Counted from the first letter of the stretch, positions 27,119 to 35,831 are shown. The stretch: DNA of 39,026 bases from Sphingomonadales bacterium (GCA_027486415.1 JAIXPC010000005.1:1-39026); one strand, 5' to 3'. Numbers and translations are program-made. Notes: generated by a model from the letters alone, not told the origin.

Positions 27119-29248
27119 ATGACGCGCGTGAAAGTGGCGGCGATGCTGCTGGCAGGGTCGATGCTGACGGCGGGGCTTGCCGTGTCGGGCGGACCGGGCA
27201 GCGGGGTGCGCGGGGTGGATGCCCAGCGGCTGGCCAACGCGCGCGGCGAGCCGGGCAACTGGATGACCCACGGCGGCAGCTATGCCGAGCAGCGTTTCGC
27301 TGATCTGACGCAGATCACTGCCGACAATGTCGGGCAGCTGGGCCTTGCCTGGTATGCCGATCTGCCCACCAATCGCGGCCAGGAAGCCACGCCGCTGGTG
27401 GTGGATGGCACCATGTACACGACGACCAGCTGGTCGAACGTGATGGCGCTGGATGCCGTCACCGGCAAGGTGAAGTGGCATTATGATCCCAAGGTCGACA
27501 AGGCGCGCGGCCACAGCGCCTGCTGCGACGTCGTCAACCGCGGGGTGGCAGTGTGGGGCGGCATGGTGTTCGTCGCCGCGCTCGATGGCCGGCTGATCGC
27601 GCTCGATGCCGCCACCGGCAAACCGAAATGGTCCACCCAAACCTTCACCGATACCACCAAGCCCTACACCATCACCGGCGCGCCGCGCGTGGTGAAGGGC
27701 CTGGTGATCATCGGCAACGGCGGCGCCGAACTGGGCGTGCGCGGCTATGTGACCGCCTATGACGCGATGACCGGCAAGAAGAAGTGGCGGTTCTTCACGG
27801 TGCCGGGCAATCCCGCCAACGGCCCCGATGGCGAAGTGTCTGACAAGGTGCTGGCCGGCAAGGCAGCGCCGACCTGGTTTGGCGAGTATTGGAAGGGCGG
27901 CGCGGGCGGCACCGCCTGGGATGCCATCGTCTATGATCAGGAGCTTGACCAGCTCTATATCGGCGTCGGCAATGGCAGCCCCTGGAACCACATGATCCGC
28001 TCGGAAGGGAAGGGGGACAATCTCTTCCTGTCCTCCGTGCTGGCCCTGAAGCCCGATACCGGCGAATATGTCTGGCATTACCAGACGACGCCGGGCGAGA
28101 CTTGGGATTACACCGCCACCCAGCCGATCATGCTTTCGACGCTGATGATCGATGGCAAACCGCGCAAGGTGCTGATGCAGGCGCCGAAGAACGGGTTTTT
28201 CTATGTCATCGACCGCGCCAATGGCCAGCTGATCTCGGCAAAGGGCTTTGCCACCCAGACCTGGGCCACCGGCGTCGACCTGAAGACCGGCCGCCCGATC
28301 GAAGTGCCGGAAGCACGTTACCTGAAGGCCGGATCGCTGGTGATGCCGTCGCCGCTGGGCGCCCACAACTGGCACCCGATGAGCTTCAGCCCGCGCACCG
28401 GCCTTGTCTATCTGCCGGCGCAGGAAATGCCGCAGCTTTATGCCAACCAGCCGGGCTTCCAGCGGCGGGAAGGCGCGTGGAACCTCGGCATCGCGCTGGA
28501 ACCCGGGTCGGTGCCGGACGACCGCGCCCAGTTCAAGGCGATCAAGTCGGCGCTGAAGGGCAAGCTGATCGCCTGGGACCCGGTCGCGCAGAAGCCGGCG
28601 TGGGAGATCACCTATGACGGCCCGTGGAACGGCGGCACGCTGGCCACCGCCGGCAACCTGGTGTTCCAGGGCAATGGCCTTGGCGATTTCCAGGCGTTCA
28701 ACGCCAGCACCGGCACGAAACTGTGGAGCTTCAACGCGCAGACCGGCATCATCGCGCCGCCGGTCAGCTACAGCGTCAATGGCCAGCAATATGTGGCGGT
28801 GATGGCCGGTTATGGCGGCGCCTATCCGCTGACCAGCGGCTTTGAAGACCCGCGCGAGGCAAGGAATGGCCGCGTGCTGGTGTTCAAGCTGGGCGGCACA
28901 AAGCAACTGCCCAAGGCCACCCAGCCGGTGTTTGCCGCCGCCAATCCGCCCAAGGACAGTTTCACGCCGGCGCAGGTCAGCGAGGGTGCCACCATCTATG
29001 CGTCCACCTGCGCCTTCTGCCACGGGCCCGACGCCTATTCGTCCGGCATCCTGCCCGACCTGCGGCGCTCCGGCGTGCTGACCGATGCCGAGGCGTGGAA
29101 GGCGGTCGTCCACGACGGGGCGCTGAAGGCCAACGGCATGGTCGCCTTCAGCCGCTGGTACACGCCGGCGCAGGTGGAAGCCGTGCGCGCCTATGTGGGC
29201 GAGCAGGCAAAGAAGCTGAAGGCGCGCGAGGAATCTGCGGGCAAGTGA
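27119..29248 (+). CDS. PQQ-dependent quinohaemoprotein alcohol dehydrogenase
   Basis: This periplasmic dehydrogenase oxidises alcohols at a PQQ-calcium centre and passes electrons through a fused cytochrome c. The 709-residue protein has a signal peptide, then the eight-bladed propeller with repeated tryptophan-docking motifs (for example LDAATGKPKW, YDAMTGKKKW, FNASTGTKLW). The hallmark vicinal disulfide is C135-C136, in HSACCDVV. The C-terminal cytochrome has C631-x-x-C634-H635 and probable Met ligand M674. This is the type II quinohaemoprotein layout. ATG 27119 is set by GGGGAGG six bases upstream; the ATG at 27113 touches that site. PQQ synthesis genes are not in the window. Confidence 0.94.
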   Translation: MTRVKVAAMLLAGSMLTAGLAVSGGPGSGVRGVDAQRLANARGEPGNWMTHGGSYAEQRFADLTQITADNVGQLGLAWYADLPTNRGQEATPLVVDGTMYTTTSWSNVMALDAVTGKVKWHYDPKVDKARGHSACCDVVNRGVAVWGGMVFVAALDGRLIALDAATGKPKWSTQTFTDTTKPYTITGAPRVVKGLVIIGNGGAELGVRGYVTAYDAMTGKKKWRFFTVPGNPANGPDGEVSDKVLAGKAAPTWFGEYWKGGAGGTAWDAIVYDQELDQLYIGVGNGSPWNHMIRSEGKGDNLFLSSVLALKPDTGEYVWHYQTTPGETWDYTATQPIMLSTLMIDGKPRKVLMQAPKNGFFYVIDRANGQLISAKGFATQTWATGVDLKTGRPIEVPEARYLKAGSLVMPSPLGAHNWHPMSFSPRTGLVYLPAQEMPQLYANQPGFQRREGAWNLGIALEPGSVPDDRAQFKAIKSALKGKLIAWDPVAQKPAWEITYDGPWNGGTLATAGNLVFQGNGLGDFQAFNASTGTKLWSFNAQTGIIAPPVSYSVNGQQYVAVMAGYGGAYPLTSGFEDPREARNGRVLVFKLGGTKQLPKATQPVFAAANPPKDSFTPAQVSEGATIYASTCAFCHGPDAYSSGILPDLRRSGVLTDAEAWKAVVHDGALKANGMVAFSRWYTPAQVEAVRAYVGEQAKKLKAREESAGK

Positions 29249-29256
29249 GAGTTCTG

Positions 29257-29278
29257 GGGGCCGGTTCGCGCCGGCCCC
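29257..29278 (+). terminator. Hairpin between the convergent PQQ dehydrogenase and VWA genes
   Basis: A perfect eight-base stem, GGGGCCGG/CCGGCCCC, with a six-base loop is followed on the plus strand by TTACTTCTT. It sits eight bases after the dehydrogenase stop and abuts the stop of the opposing gene. The T-content is modest, so termination strength is uncertain. Confidence 0.65.
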
Positions 29279-30451
29279 TTACTTCTTGCGGCTCAGCTCC
29301 CGCATACCGCGATCGAGGCCGTCCAGCGTCAGCGGGAACATCCGGTTGTTCATGATCTCCTTGATCATGCGGATGGACTGGCCGTTTTCCCAATGTTTCT
29401 CGGGGATCGGGTTGAGCCAGATCGACGAGTGATAGACGTCGAGCATCCGGCGCATCCACACTTCGCCGGGCTCCTCGTTCCAGTGCTCGGTGCTGCCGCC
29501 GGCATAGGTGATTTCATAGGGGCTCATGGAGGCGTCGCCGACGAACACCAGCTTGTAATCGTGCGGGAACTTGTGGAGGATCTCCATCATCGGCGTCCGC
29601 TCGGTCCAGCGGCGCTTGTTGTCCTTCCACACCGCCTCATAGGGGCAGTTGTGGAAATAGAAGAACTCCAGGTGCTTGAACTCGGACTTGGCGGCCGAGA
29701 ACAGTTCCTCGCACAGCTTGATATGCGGGTCCATCGAACCGCCGATATCCAGCATCAGCAGCAGTTTGACCGCATTGTGCCGTTCCGGGCGCATGACGAT
29801 GTCGAGCCAGCCCTGCTTGGCGGTGCCGCGGATGGTGCTGTCGAGATCAAGTTCGTCGGCAGCGCCTTCGCGGGCAAAGCGGCGCAGGCGGCGCAAGGCG
29901 ACCTTGATGTTGCGGGTGCCGAGTTCCACCGTTGAATCGAGATTCCTGAATTCGCGTTTGTCCCACACCTTGACGGCACTGCCCTTGCGGCCCTCCTTCT
30001 GGCCAATCCGCACGCCTTCGGGATTGTCGCCATAGGCACCAAAGGGCGACTTGCCGGCGGTGCCGATCCACTTGTTGCCGCCCTCGTGGCGCTTCTTCTG
30101 CTCCTCCAGACGCTTCTGCAGCGTCTCCATGAGTTTGTCCCAACCCATCTTCTCAAGCTCGGCGCGCTCTTCCTCGGTCAGGTTCATCTCGGCGATGGCG
30201 CGCAGCCAGTCCTCGGGGATCTCGGTGGTCTCGATGGTGGGTTCGATCCCCTTGAACACCTTGGCAAACACCTGGTCGAAGCGGTCGAGCAGGCCTTCGT
30301 CCTTCACATAGGTGGCCCGGGCCAGATAATAGAAATCGGTGATCGAATAATCGATGACATGACCCTGCAGCGCTTCGAGCAGCAGCAGATGCTCCTTCAT
30401 CGAGGCGGGGATCTTCGCGGCGCGAAGTTCTTCAAGGAAGGTCAGGAACAT
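29279..30451 (-). CDS. CoxE-like VWA-domain protein
   Basis: This 390-residue cytosolic protein has a C-terminal von Willebrand A domain, with MIDAS residues D235-x-G237-x-S239 in LDIGGSMDPH. An N-terminal helical part begins MFLTFLEELRAAKIPASMKEHLLLLEAL, the standard start of this family. Such proteins normally work with a MoxR-type AAA ATPase to remodel or insert metal into client enzymes. The matching MoxR gene lies 4.4 kb to the right, on the same strand, instead of next door. The ATG at 30451 is chosen because the upstream frame has no family similarity. A seven-base palindrome (GAGTGTG/CACACTC, 30469-30485) lies just upstream. Confidence 0.9.
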   Translation of the reverse strand: MFLTFLEELRAAKIPASMKEHLLLLEALQGHVIDYSITDFYYLARATYVKDEGLLDRFDQVFAKVFKGIEPTIETTEIPEDWLRAIAEMNLTEEERAELEKMGWDKLMETLQKRLEEQKKRHEGGNKWIGTAGKSPFGAYGDNPEGVRIGQKEGRKGSAVKVWDKREFRNLDSTVELGTRNIKVALRRLRRFAREGAADELDLDSTIRGTAKQGWLDIVMRPERHNAVKLLLMLDIGGSMDPHIKLCEELFSAAKSEFKHLEFFYFHNCPYEAVWKDNKRRWTERTPMMEILHKFPHDYKLVFVGDASMSPYEITYAGGSTEHWNEEPGEVWMRRMLDVYHSSIWLNPIPEKHWENGQSIRMIKEIMNNRMFPLTLDGLDRGMRELSRKK

Positions 30452-30524
30452 GCGGGCGCAACCTGTCTGAGTGTGCCGCACACTCGGCGGCAGGACGCCC
30501 AAGCGCAATGCGGAATTTTGTCAG

Positions 30525-31490
30525 TCAGGCCTTCAATGCCTTCAGGGTGCGGTTGGGCGGGATCAGCGTGTCGATGCGGCCGCCGGGATAGAAGGCGCGG
30601 ATCGGCGCCTGTTCGGGCAGGGCGGCCAGCGCCTCGGCCAGCGCCGTCACGTCCCAATGGCCCTCGCCGGAGGCCAGCCAGTCCGCGCTCCACGGCTGGT
30701 ACAGCGCGACATCCGGGCCCTCGACGCCAAAGATGCGCCCCGTGAAGCGGTTCAGGCTGCTGGCGAGATAGACCACCAGCGGCGAAACATGGTCGGGCAG
30801 GTGGCGATCAAAACCGTCCGTGCGCGGCATCAGTTGGTCGACCGACGGGCTGGCCATCACCATGCGGGTGCGCGCAGCCGGTGCAATGGCGTTGGCGCGC
30901 ACGCCCAGATGCGCCAGTTCCTGCGCTGCCACCACCGTCAAGGCCGCGATGCCCGCCTTGGCGGCGCAATAGGGGCCGCCATCGGGCATCGGGTGGACGC
31001 CAACCGGAGAAGTGGTGTTGATGATGGCGCGGCCATCCTTGCGGCCTTCCCTGGCCCACAGCGCGGCGGCGTGATGGCAGACGGCGGTGGTGCCTTTCAG
31101 GTGGACGGCCGTTTCAAGGTCATAATCCGCCTCGGTCAGCGCGATCAGGCTGGCGGGACGGTTGATGCCGGCGTTGTTGACGACGATATCCAGCCCGCCA
31201 AAGGCCGATACCGCATCATCGATGATCGATTTCGCGCCGGCCCAATCGGCGACGCTGGCGTGATTGGCGACGGCGCGGCCGCCCGCTGCGGTGATTTCGG
31301 CCACCACATCGGCCGCAGCATTCGCAGATATTGACCCCTGAGATTCGTCAGGGCCACCCCCTGTCACCGACCCGCCGAGATCGTTCACCACCACCGCCGC
31401 ACCGTGGGCAGCAAGCGCAAGCGCGTGGCATCGGCCAAGGCCGCGCCCGCCGCCTGTCACAATCGCGACCTTGCCCGAAAGAAGTGCCAT
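30525..31490 (-). CDS. SDR oxidoreductase (multifunctional-enzyme-type)
   Basis: This NAD(P)-dependent short-chain dehydrogenase of 321 residues is longer than a classical SDR because of a C-terminal extension of about 70 residues. It has the cofactor loop TGGGRGLG (12-19), NDLGGSVTGGG as in the hydroxyacyl-CoA dehydrogenase part of peroxisomal multifunctional enzymes, NNAG (105-108), S161, and Y174-x-x-x-K178 in YCAAK. A hydroxyacyl-CoA or hydroxysteroid substrate is plausible but unproven. The ATG at 31490 has AGGAG nine bases upstream. It is divergent from the next SDR with only 35 bases between the two start codons. Confidence 0.87.
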   Translation of the reverse strand: MALLSGKVAIVTGGGRGLGRCHALALAAHGAAVVVNDLGGSVTGGGPDESQGSISANAAADVVAEITAAGGRAVANHASVADWAGAKSIIDDAVSAFGGLDIVVNNAGINRPASLIALTEADYDLETAVHLKGTTAVCHHAAALWAREGRKDGRAIINTTSPVGVHPMPDGGPYCAAKAGIAALTVVAAQELAHLGVRANAIAPAARTRMVMASPSVDQLMPRTDGFDRHLPDHVSPLVVYLASSLNRFTGRIFGVEGPDVALYQPWSADWLASGEGHWDVTALAEALAALPEQAPIRAFYPGGRIDTLIPPNRTLKALKA

Positions 31491-31525
31491 CGCTGAAGTC
31501 TCCTGCAATTGGACGGAGAGTGACC

Positions 31526-32251
31526 GTGGCCGAATTCGCCGGCAAGACCGTGCTAGTGACAGGAGGATCGACCGGGATCGGCAACGCCGCCGCGCGCGCC
31601 TTTCTGGCGGCCGGCGCGCGGGTGATCGTCACCGGCACGCGGGCCGGCCCTGCCGATTATGGCGAAACCGATGGCGATCTGACCGGGCTGGAATATCATC
31701 GGCTGGATCAGGGCGATCTCGACGCCGTGGCGTCGTTCGATCCGGGTGTGGAGCGGCTGGATGCGCTGGTCGTTTCGGGCGCGAAGGTCGCCTACAAGCG
31801 GGCCGAGTTCATCCCCGAAACCTTTGCCGACGTGCTGGCGACCAATCTGACCGGGCCGATGGCGCTGGCGATGCGCTTCCGCCGGGCCCTGGCCGAGGCG
31901 CGGGGCAGCATCATCTTTGTCGGCAGTGTCGCCAGTTTTCGCGGAACAATCGGCCAGCCGGCCTATTCGGCGAGCAAGGGCGGTCTGCTGACACTGACCC
32001 GCACGCTGGGCCAGGCGCTGGGCGGTGAGGGGATCAGGGTGAACCTGGTTGCCCCCGGTCTGGTGCGATCGAAGATGACGGCGATCACCTGGCAGAATGA
32101 CGACAGGCTGGCGGCGACAGAGGCGCAGGTGCCCCTGAAGCGCATTGGCGAACCCGACGACATCGCCGGGCCCATCCTGTTCCTGGCGTCGGATGCGGCG
32201 CGTTACGTCACCGGCACATCGCTGGTGATCGATGGGGGTTTGAGCGCATGA
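31526..32251 (+). CDS. SDR oxidoreductase with altered NNAG motif
   Basis: This classical-length SDR has 241 residues with the cofactor loop TGGSTGIG (12-19), a catalytic Ser in FVGSVAS (S134 or S137) and Y147-x-x-x-K151 (YSASK). The strand-4 motif NNAG is replaced by VSGAK at 83-87, so a usually conserved structural element is missing, although the catalytic set is otherwise complete. The start is a GTG at 31526 (MAEFAGKTVLVTGG), with GGAG seven bases before it. Its TGA overlaps the ATG of the next SDR gene (ATGA), so the two are coupled and may act in sequence or as a complex. Confidence 0.85.
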   Translation: MAEFAGKTVLVTGGSTGIGNAAARAFLAAGARVIVTGTRAGPADYGETDGDLTGLEYHRLDQGDLDAVASFDPGVERLDALVVSGAKVAYKRAEFIPETFADVLATNLTGPMALAMRFRRALAEARGSIIFVGSVASFRGTIGQPAYSASKGGLLTLTRTLGQALGGEGIRVNLVAPGLVRSKMTAITWQNDDRLAATEAQVPLKRIGEPDDIAGPILFLASDAARYVTGTSLVIDGGLSA

Positions 32252-32967
32252 GTGGCAGTTGGGCCCATGGCAAATCGGTGCTGGTGACCGGCGGCACGCA
32301 GGGCATCGGCAAGGCCGTTGCCGAGCAGTTTCTGGCGCTGGGTGCCGAGGTGATGATCACCGGCACCAAGCAGCGGGCGGACTGTTATGACGACCCGCCC
32401 GAAGGCGCGACCTATATCCAGGCGGATCTGACCTGGCCGGAGGCACGGGCCGAAGTTGCGGCCCATGTCGAACGGCTGGACGTGCTGATCAACAACGCCG
32501 GGCGCGGATCGGGCAATGAATATGATCAGGACGAGTTTGAGTCGGTCATCGATACCAATCTGAATGCGGTGATGGACCTTTCGGTACGGCTGCACCCGCT
32601 GCTGAAGTCGGCGCGCGGCAGCATCGTCAATGTTGGCAGCCTCGCCAGCTTCCTGGCGCTGAAGGAGACGCCGGCCTACACCGCCTCGAAGGCGGGGCTG
32701 CTGGGCCTGACCCGCGCCTTGGGGGACAAGTGGGCCACTGATGGCGTGCGCGTCAATCTGGTGGCGCCGGGCTTCATTGCGACCCGGATGACCGAAGGCG
32801 CGCGCCAGAATCCGGAGCGCGAAAAGCGGCTGATGAAGGCGATCCCGATGCAGCGTTGGGGCGATCCCGACGAGGTGGCGGCGGCCATCGTCTTTCTGGC
32901 CAGCCCGGCAGCAAGCTATGTCACCGGGCAGAGCCTGGCCATCGACGGCGGCCTGATGCTGCGCTGA
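32248..32967 (+). CDS. SDR oxidoreductase (classical)
   Basis: This 239-residue short-chain dehydrogenase has TGGTQGIG (14-21), an intact NNAG (82-85), S131, and Y144-x-x-x-K148 (YTASK), followed by the VNLVAPGFIATRM segment. The sequence fits 3-oxoacyl-ACP-reductase-like enzymes, but the local context, three clustered SDRs plus an exported amidase, gives no clear substrate. It starts at an ATG that overlaps the stop of the preceding SDR by four bases. About 75 bases separate it from the amidase gene, which may be read from the same promoter. Confidence 0.87.
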   Translation: MSGSWAHGKSVLVTGGTQGIGKAVAEQFLALGAEVMITGTKQRADCYDDPPEGATYIQADLTWPEARAEVAAHVERLDVLINNAGRGSGNEYDQDEFESVIDTNLNAVMDLSVRLHPLLKSARGSIVNVGSLASFLALKETPAYTASKAGLLGLTRALGDKWATDGVRVNLVAPGFIATRMTEGARQNPEREKRLMKAIPMQRWGDPDEVAAAIVFLASPAASYVTGQSLAIDGGLMLR

Positions 32968-33018
32968 TGCGGCATTGACGAAGCCGGCGCGACTGGTGAT
33001 GGCTGCTGCCACGAGCAC

Positions 33019-33055
33019 GGGGCGTCAATGAAGCGGGGCGTCAATGAAGTGGGGC
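33019..33055 (+). repeat. 16-base tandem duplication over the amidase start
   Basis: The units 33019-33034 and 33035-33050 are identical except for the last base, and the next five bases begin a third copy. Each unit contains an ATG. The second (33044) starts the amidase. The first (33028) is 16 bases earlier and so in another frame, where it opens about 60 codons. Confidence 0.85.
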
Positions 33056-34894
33056 TGGGCGTTGGTGATGGCGGCGATGATGGCAGCAGGGCCGGCAGGC
33101 GGCGTGGAGGTGGCCGAAGCCTCCATCAGCCAGTTGCAGGCGGCTCTGGCCAGCGGCGCCGTCACGTCGCGTCAGCTGGTGGCCGCCTACAGGGCGCGGA
33201 TTGCCGCCTATGACCAGAAGGGCCCTCGCCTCAACAGCATCGTGACCTTGAACGCCCGTGCGCTGGCCGAGGCCGACGCGCTGGACAAGGAACGCGCCGA
33301 GAAGGGCCCGCGCGGGCCGCTGCACGGCATCCCGGTGCTGGTGAAGGACAATTACGACACGCACGACATGCCGACCGCGGGCGGCACGCTGGCGCTGGCG
33401 ACGCTGCAGCCCGGGGCCGATGCCTTCCAGGTGGCACGGCTGCGGGCGGCGGGCGCCATCATCCTTGGCAAGACGACCATGCATGAACTGGCGGCCGGCA
33501 CCATCACCATCAGTTCCCACACCGGGCAGACCCGCAATCCCTATGACCTGACGCGGTCGCCGGGCGGATCGAGCGGCGGCACGGGGGCTGCCATCGCGGC
33601 CAGTTTCGCCGCCGCCGGCATGGGCAGCGACACCTGCGGTTCGATCCGCATTCCAGCCGCCTACCAGAATCTTGTCGGCATCCGCACCACGCGCGGGCTG
33701 GCCAGCCGCACCGGCGTGATGCCGCTATCGGACACGCAGGATGTGGCCGGACCACTGGCGCGCAATGTCGCCGATCTCGCCATCATGCTGGATGCGACGG
33801 TGGGGGAGGATACGGCCGATCCGGTGACCTTGGGCGCGGATGCCCGCCGGCCGGCCTCCTATCTTGATGGGCTGTCGCCCGGCGCCCTGAACGGCGCGCG
33901 CATCGGCGTGGTGCGATCAATGTTCACGATGAGCCCCGACGATGTCGAGGGCAGGCCGGTGTATGACGCCGCCATCGCCGGTTTGACGGCGGCCGGTGCC
34001 GAGGTGGTGGACGTCGACTTCGCCAACCTCAATGCCCTGCTCGCCGACAGCAATGCGATCAATTTCGAATTTCGCGATGATCTGGCGCGTTATCTGGCGC
34101 GGCATTCGGGCGCGCCGATCGGTTCTCTGGCTGCCATCGTTGCCGGCGGCCTCAGCCACGATCAGCTGGAAACCCGCTTTGCCGATGGGCTGACAACGCC
34201 AGACCGCAATTCCGCCGGCTACAAGCTGGTCCTGGAAAAGCGCACTCAGACACTGGCGGCGACCACCGCGCTGCTGGCCGGCGAGCGCCTGGATGCGTTG
34301 CTCTATCCCTCGGCACTGGGGCGGCCGCCGGTGATTGGAGCCGAGAACATCGCCAGCAACTGTCGGTTGAGCGCGGTGACCGGCCTGCCGGCCATCGCCA
34401 TTCCGGCCGGGTTCACCGTGCGAGGGCTCCCCGTCGGCATCGAACTGCTCGGGCCCGCCTTCAGCGAACAACGGCTGCTGGCGCTGGCGCATGATTGGGA
34501 ACGGCTGGCGCAGCCGCGCCAGGCCCCGTTCAGCACCCCGCCGCTGGTGGCGGGCAAGCCGCCAGCCGCCCAGTCCGGCACGGCCACGGTCAATGCTGGC
34601 GACGCGGCGGCCAGCCTGTCGTGGCATCATGATCCGCTCACCGCGCGGCTGGTGGTGACGGCTGCCGTCAAGGGCCGCAAAGCGGCGGTGGCGCTTGCCA
34701 TCCATCGCAGCAATGACGGCAAGCCCGGCCCTGTGCTGGCGCAGTTGCTGACTGGCGGGCAGCGCCGCGGGCAGGCGGAGCTGGTGCTGGATGCACGGGC
34801 GCGCGCCGATCTGAAGGCGGGCCGGCTTTATGCCACGCTGCACACCGCAGCGCTGCCGCTGGGCGGGCCGCCGGCGCTGCTGGCCGGGAAGTGA
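33044..34894 (+). CDS. Exported amidase with C-terminal CHRD-like domain
   Basis: This amidase-signature hydrolase has 616 residues, about 100 more than usual. A signal peptide (MKWGWALVMAAMMAAGPAGG) places it in the periplasm. The Ser-cisSer-Lys triad is visible: K101 (VLVKDNYDT), S176/S177 in the GGSSGG loop, and the nucleophile S200 in DTCGSIRIPA, where Cys stands for the more common Gly. From about residue 511 a separate beta-rich domain follows, with AIHRSNDGKPGPVL and LKAGRLYATLHTAALPLG, resembling a CHRD domain (found in chordin and bacterial exported proteins) but lacking its final GEIRGQL. The substrate is unknown. A 16-base tandem repeat surrounds the start codon. Confidence 0.88.
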   Translation: MKWGWALVMAAMMAAGPAGGVEVAEASISQLQAALASGAVTSRQLVAAYRARIAAYDQKGPRLNSIVTLNARALAEADALDKERAEKGPRGPLHGIPVLVKDNYDTHDMPTAGGTLALATLQPGADAFQVARLRAAGAIILGKTTMHELAAGTITISSHTGQTRNPYDLTRSPGGSSGGTGAAIAASFAAAGMGSDTCGSIRIPAAYQNLVGIRTTRGLASRTGVMPLSDTQDVAGPLARNVADLAIMLDATVGEDTADPVTLGADARRPASYLDGLSPGALNGARIGVVRSMFTMSPDDVEGRPVYDAAIAGLTAAGAEVVDVDFANLNALLADSNAINFEFRDDLARYLARHSGAPIGSLAAIVAGGLSHDQLETRFADGLTTPDRNSAGYKLVLEKRTQTLAATTALLAGERLDALLYPSALGRPPVIGAENIASNCRLSAVTGLPAIAIPAGFTVRGLPVGIELLGPAFSEQRLLALAHDWERLAQPRQAPFSTPPLVAGKPPAAQSGTATVNAGDAAASLSWHHDPLTARLVVTAAVKGRKAAVALAIHRSNDGKPGPVLAQLLTGGQRRGQAELVLDARARADLKAGRLYATLHTAALPLGGPPALLAGK

Positions 34895-34898
34895 CGCC

Positions 34899-35744
34899 TT
34901 ACGGCTGACCGCGCCGCGTCATGAAGGCGAGGCGTTCGAACAGCATCACGTCGGCCTCGTTCTTCAACAGCGCGCCGTGCAGCGGCGGGATCAGCGACTT
35001 GGTATCGCGGTTCCTGAGCACGTCGACGGGCAGATCCTCGTGCATCAGCAGCTTCAGCCAGTCGAGCAGTTCGGAGGTGGACGGCTTCTTCTTCATGCCC
35101 GGCACTTCGCGCATGTCGAAGAAGATGTTCAGCGCCTCCCCCACCAGGGCGCGCTGGATGTTGGGGAAGTGCACGCGCACGATGGCTTCCATCGTCTCGC
35201 GATCCGGGAACTTGATATAGTGGAAGAAGCAGCGGCGCAGGAAGGCGTCGGGCAGTTCCTTTTCGTTGTTCGACGTGATGATGACGATCGGGCGCTGCAC
35301 GGCCTTCACCCGCTCGCCGGTTTCATAGACGTCGAATTCCATGCGATCGAGTTCGGTCAGCAAGTCGTTCGGGAATTCGATGTCGGCCTTGTCGATCTCG
35401 TCGATCAGGAGGACGGGCAGCTTGTCCGACGTGAACGCCTCCCACATCTTGCCGCGCTTGATGTAGTTGTTGATGTCGGACACGCGCGGATCGCCCAGCT
35501 GGCTGTCGCGCAGGCGGGAAACGGCATCATATTCATACAGGCCCTGCTGCGCCTTGGTCGTGGACTTCACGTTCCATTCGATCAGCGGCGCATCGAAGGC
35601 AGCAGCAATCTGGGCGGCGAGCACCGTCTTGCCGGTGCCGGGTTCACCCTTGACCAGCAGCGGCCGGCGCAGGGTAACGGCAGCGTTGACCGCGACCTTC
35701 AGATCATCGGTGGCGACATAGCCGCTGGTGCCTTCAAAACGCAT
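34899..35744 (-). CDS. MoxR-family AAA+ ATPase
   Basis: This 281-residue chaperone-like ATPase carries Walker A GEPGTGKT (33-40), Walker B VLLIDEID with D115/E116, sensor-1 IVIITSNNEKELPDAFLRRC and the arginine-containing FLRRCFFHYIKFP block typical of MoxR proteins. MoxR ATPases act with VWA-domain partners; the CoxE-like gene at 29279-30451, on the same strand, is the probable partner although separated by four genes. The ATG at 35744 is set by GGGAG six bases upstream; an ATG further out adds a Cys-rich tail without similarity. It converges on the amidase gene with only four bases between stops. Confidence 0.94.
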   Translation of the reverse strand: MRFEGTSGYVATDDLKVAVNAAVTLRRPLLVKGEPGTGKTVLAAQIAAAFDAPLIEWNVKSTTKAQQGLYEYDAVSRLRDSQLGDPRVSDINNYIKRGKMWEAFTSDKLPVLLIDEIDKADIEFPNDLLTELDRMEFDVYETGERVKAVQRPIVIITSNNEKELPDAFLRRCFFHYIKFPDRETMEAIVRVHFPNIQRALVGEALNIFFDMREVPGMKKKPSTSELLDWLKLLMHEDLPVDVLRNRDTKSLIPPLHGALLKNEADVMLFERLAFMTRRGQP

Positions 35745-35831
35745 CGTCCGCTCCCTCGCTCTCGAGCCTTCACAGCTAGGACGGGCCGCGCAGCAGCACA
35801 ATCCTGTCAATGTGCCGGGGATGGGCCCGCC

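Noticed and set aside
27056-29113. A 685-codon open frame on the minus strand opposite the PQQ dehydrogenase.
   Set aside because: Antisense to a gene with haem, disulfide and propeller motifs; explained by codon-position GC bias.
33028-33213. A 61-codon frame from the first ATG in the tandem repeat before the amidase.
   Set aside because: Arg/Gly-rich composition and overlap with the amidase signal peptide make a real protein unlikely; kept only as a possible decoy start.
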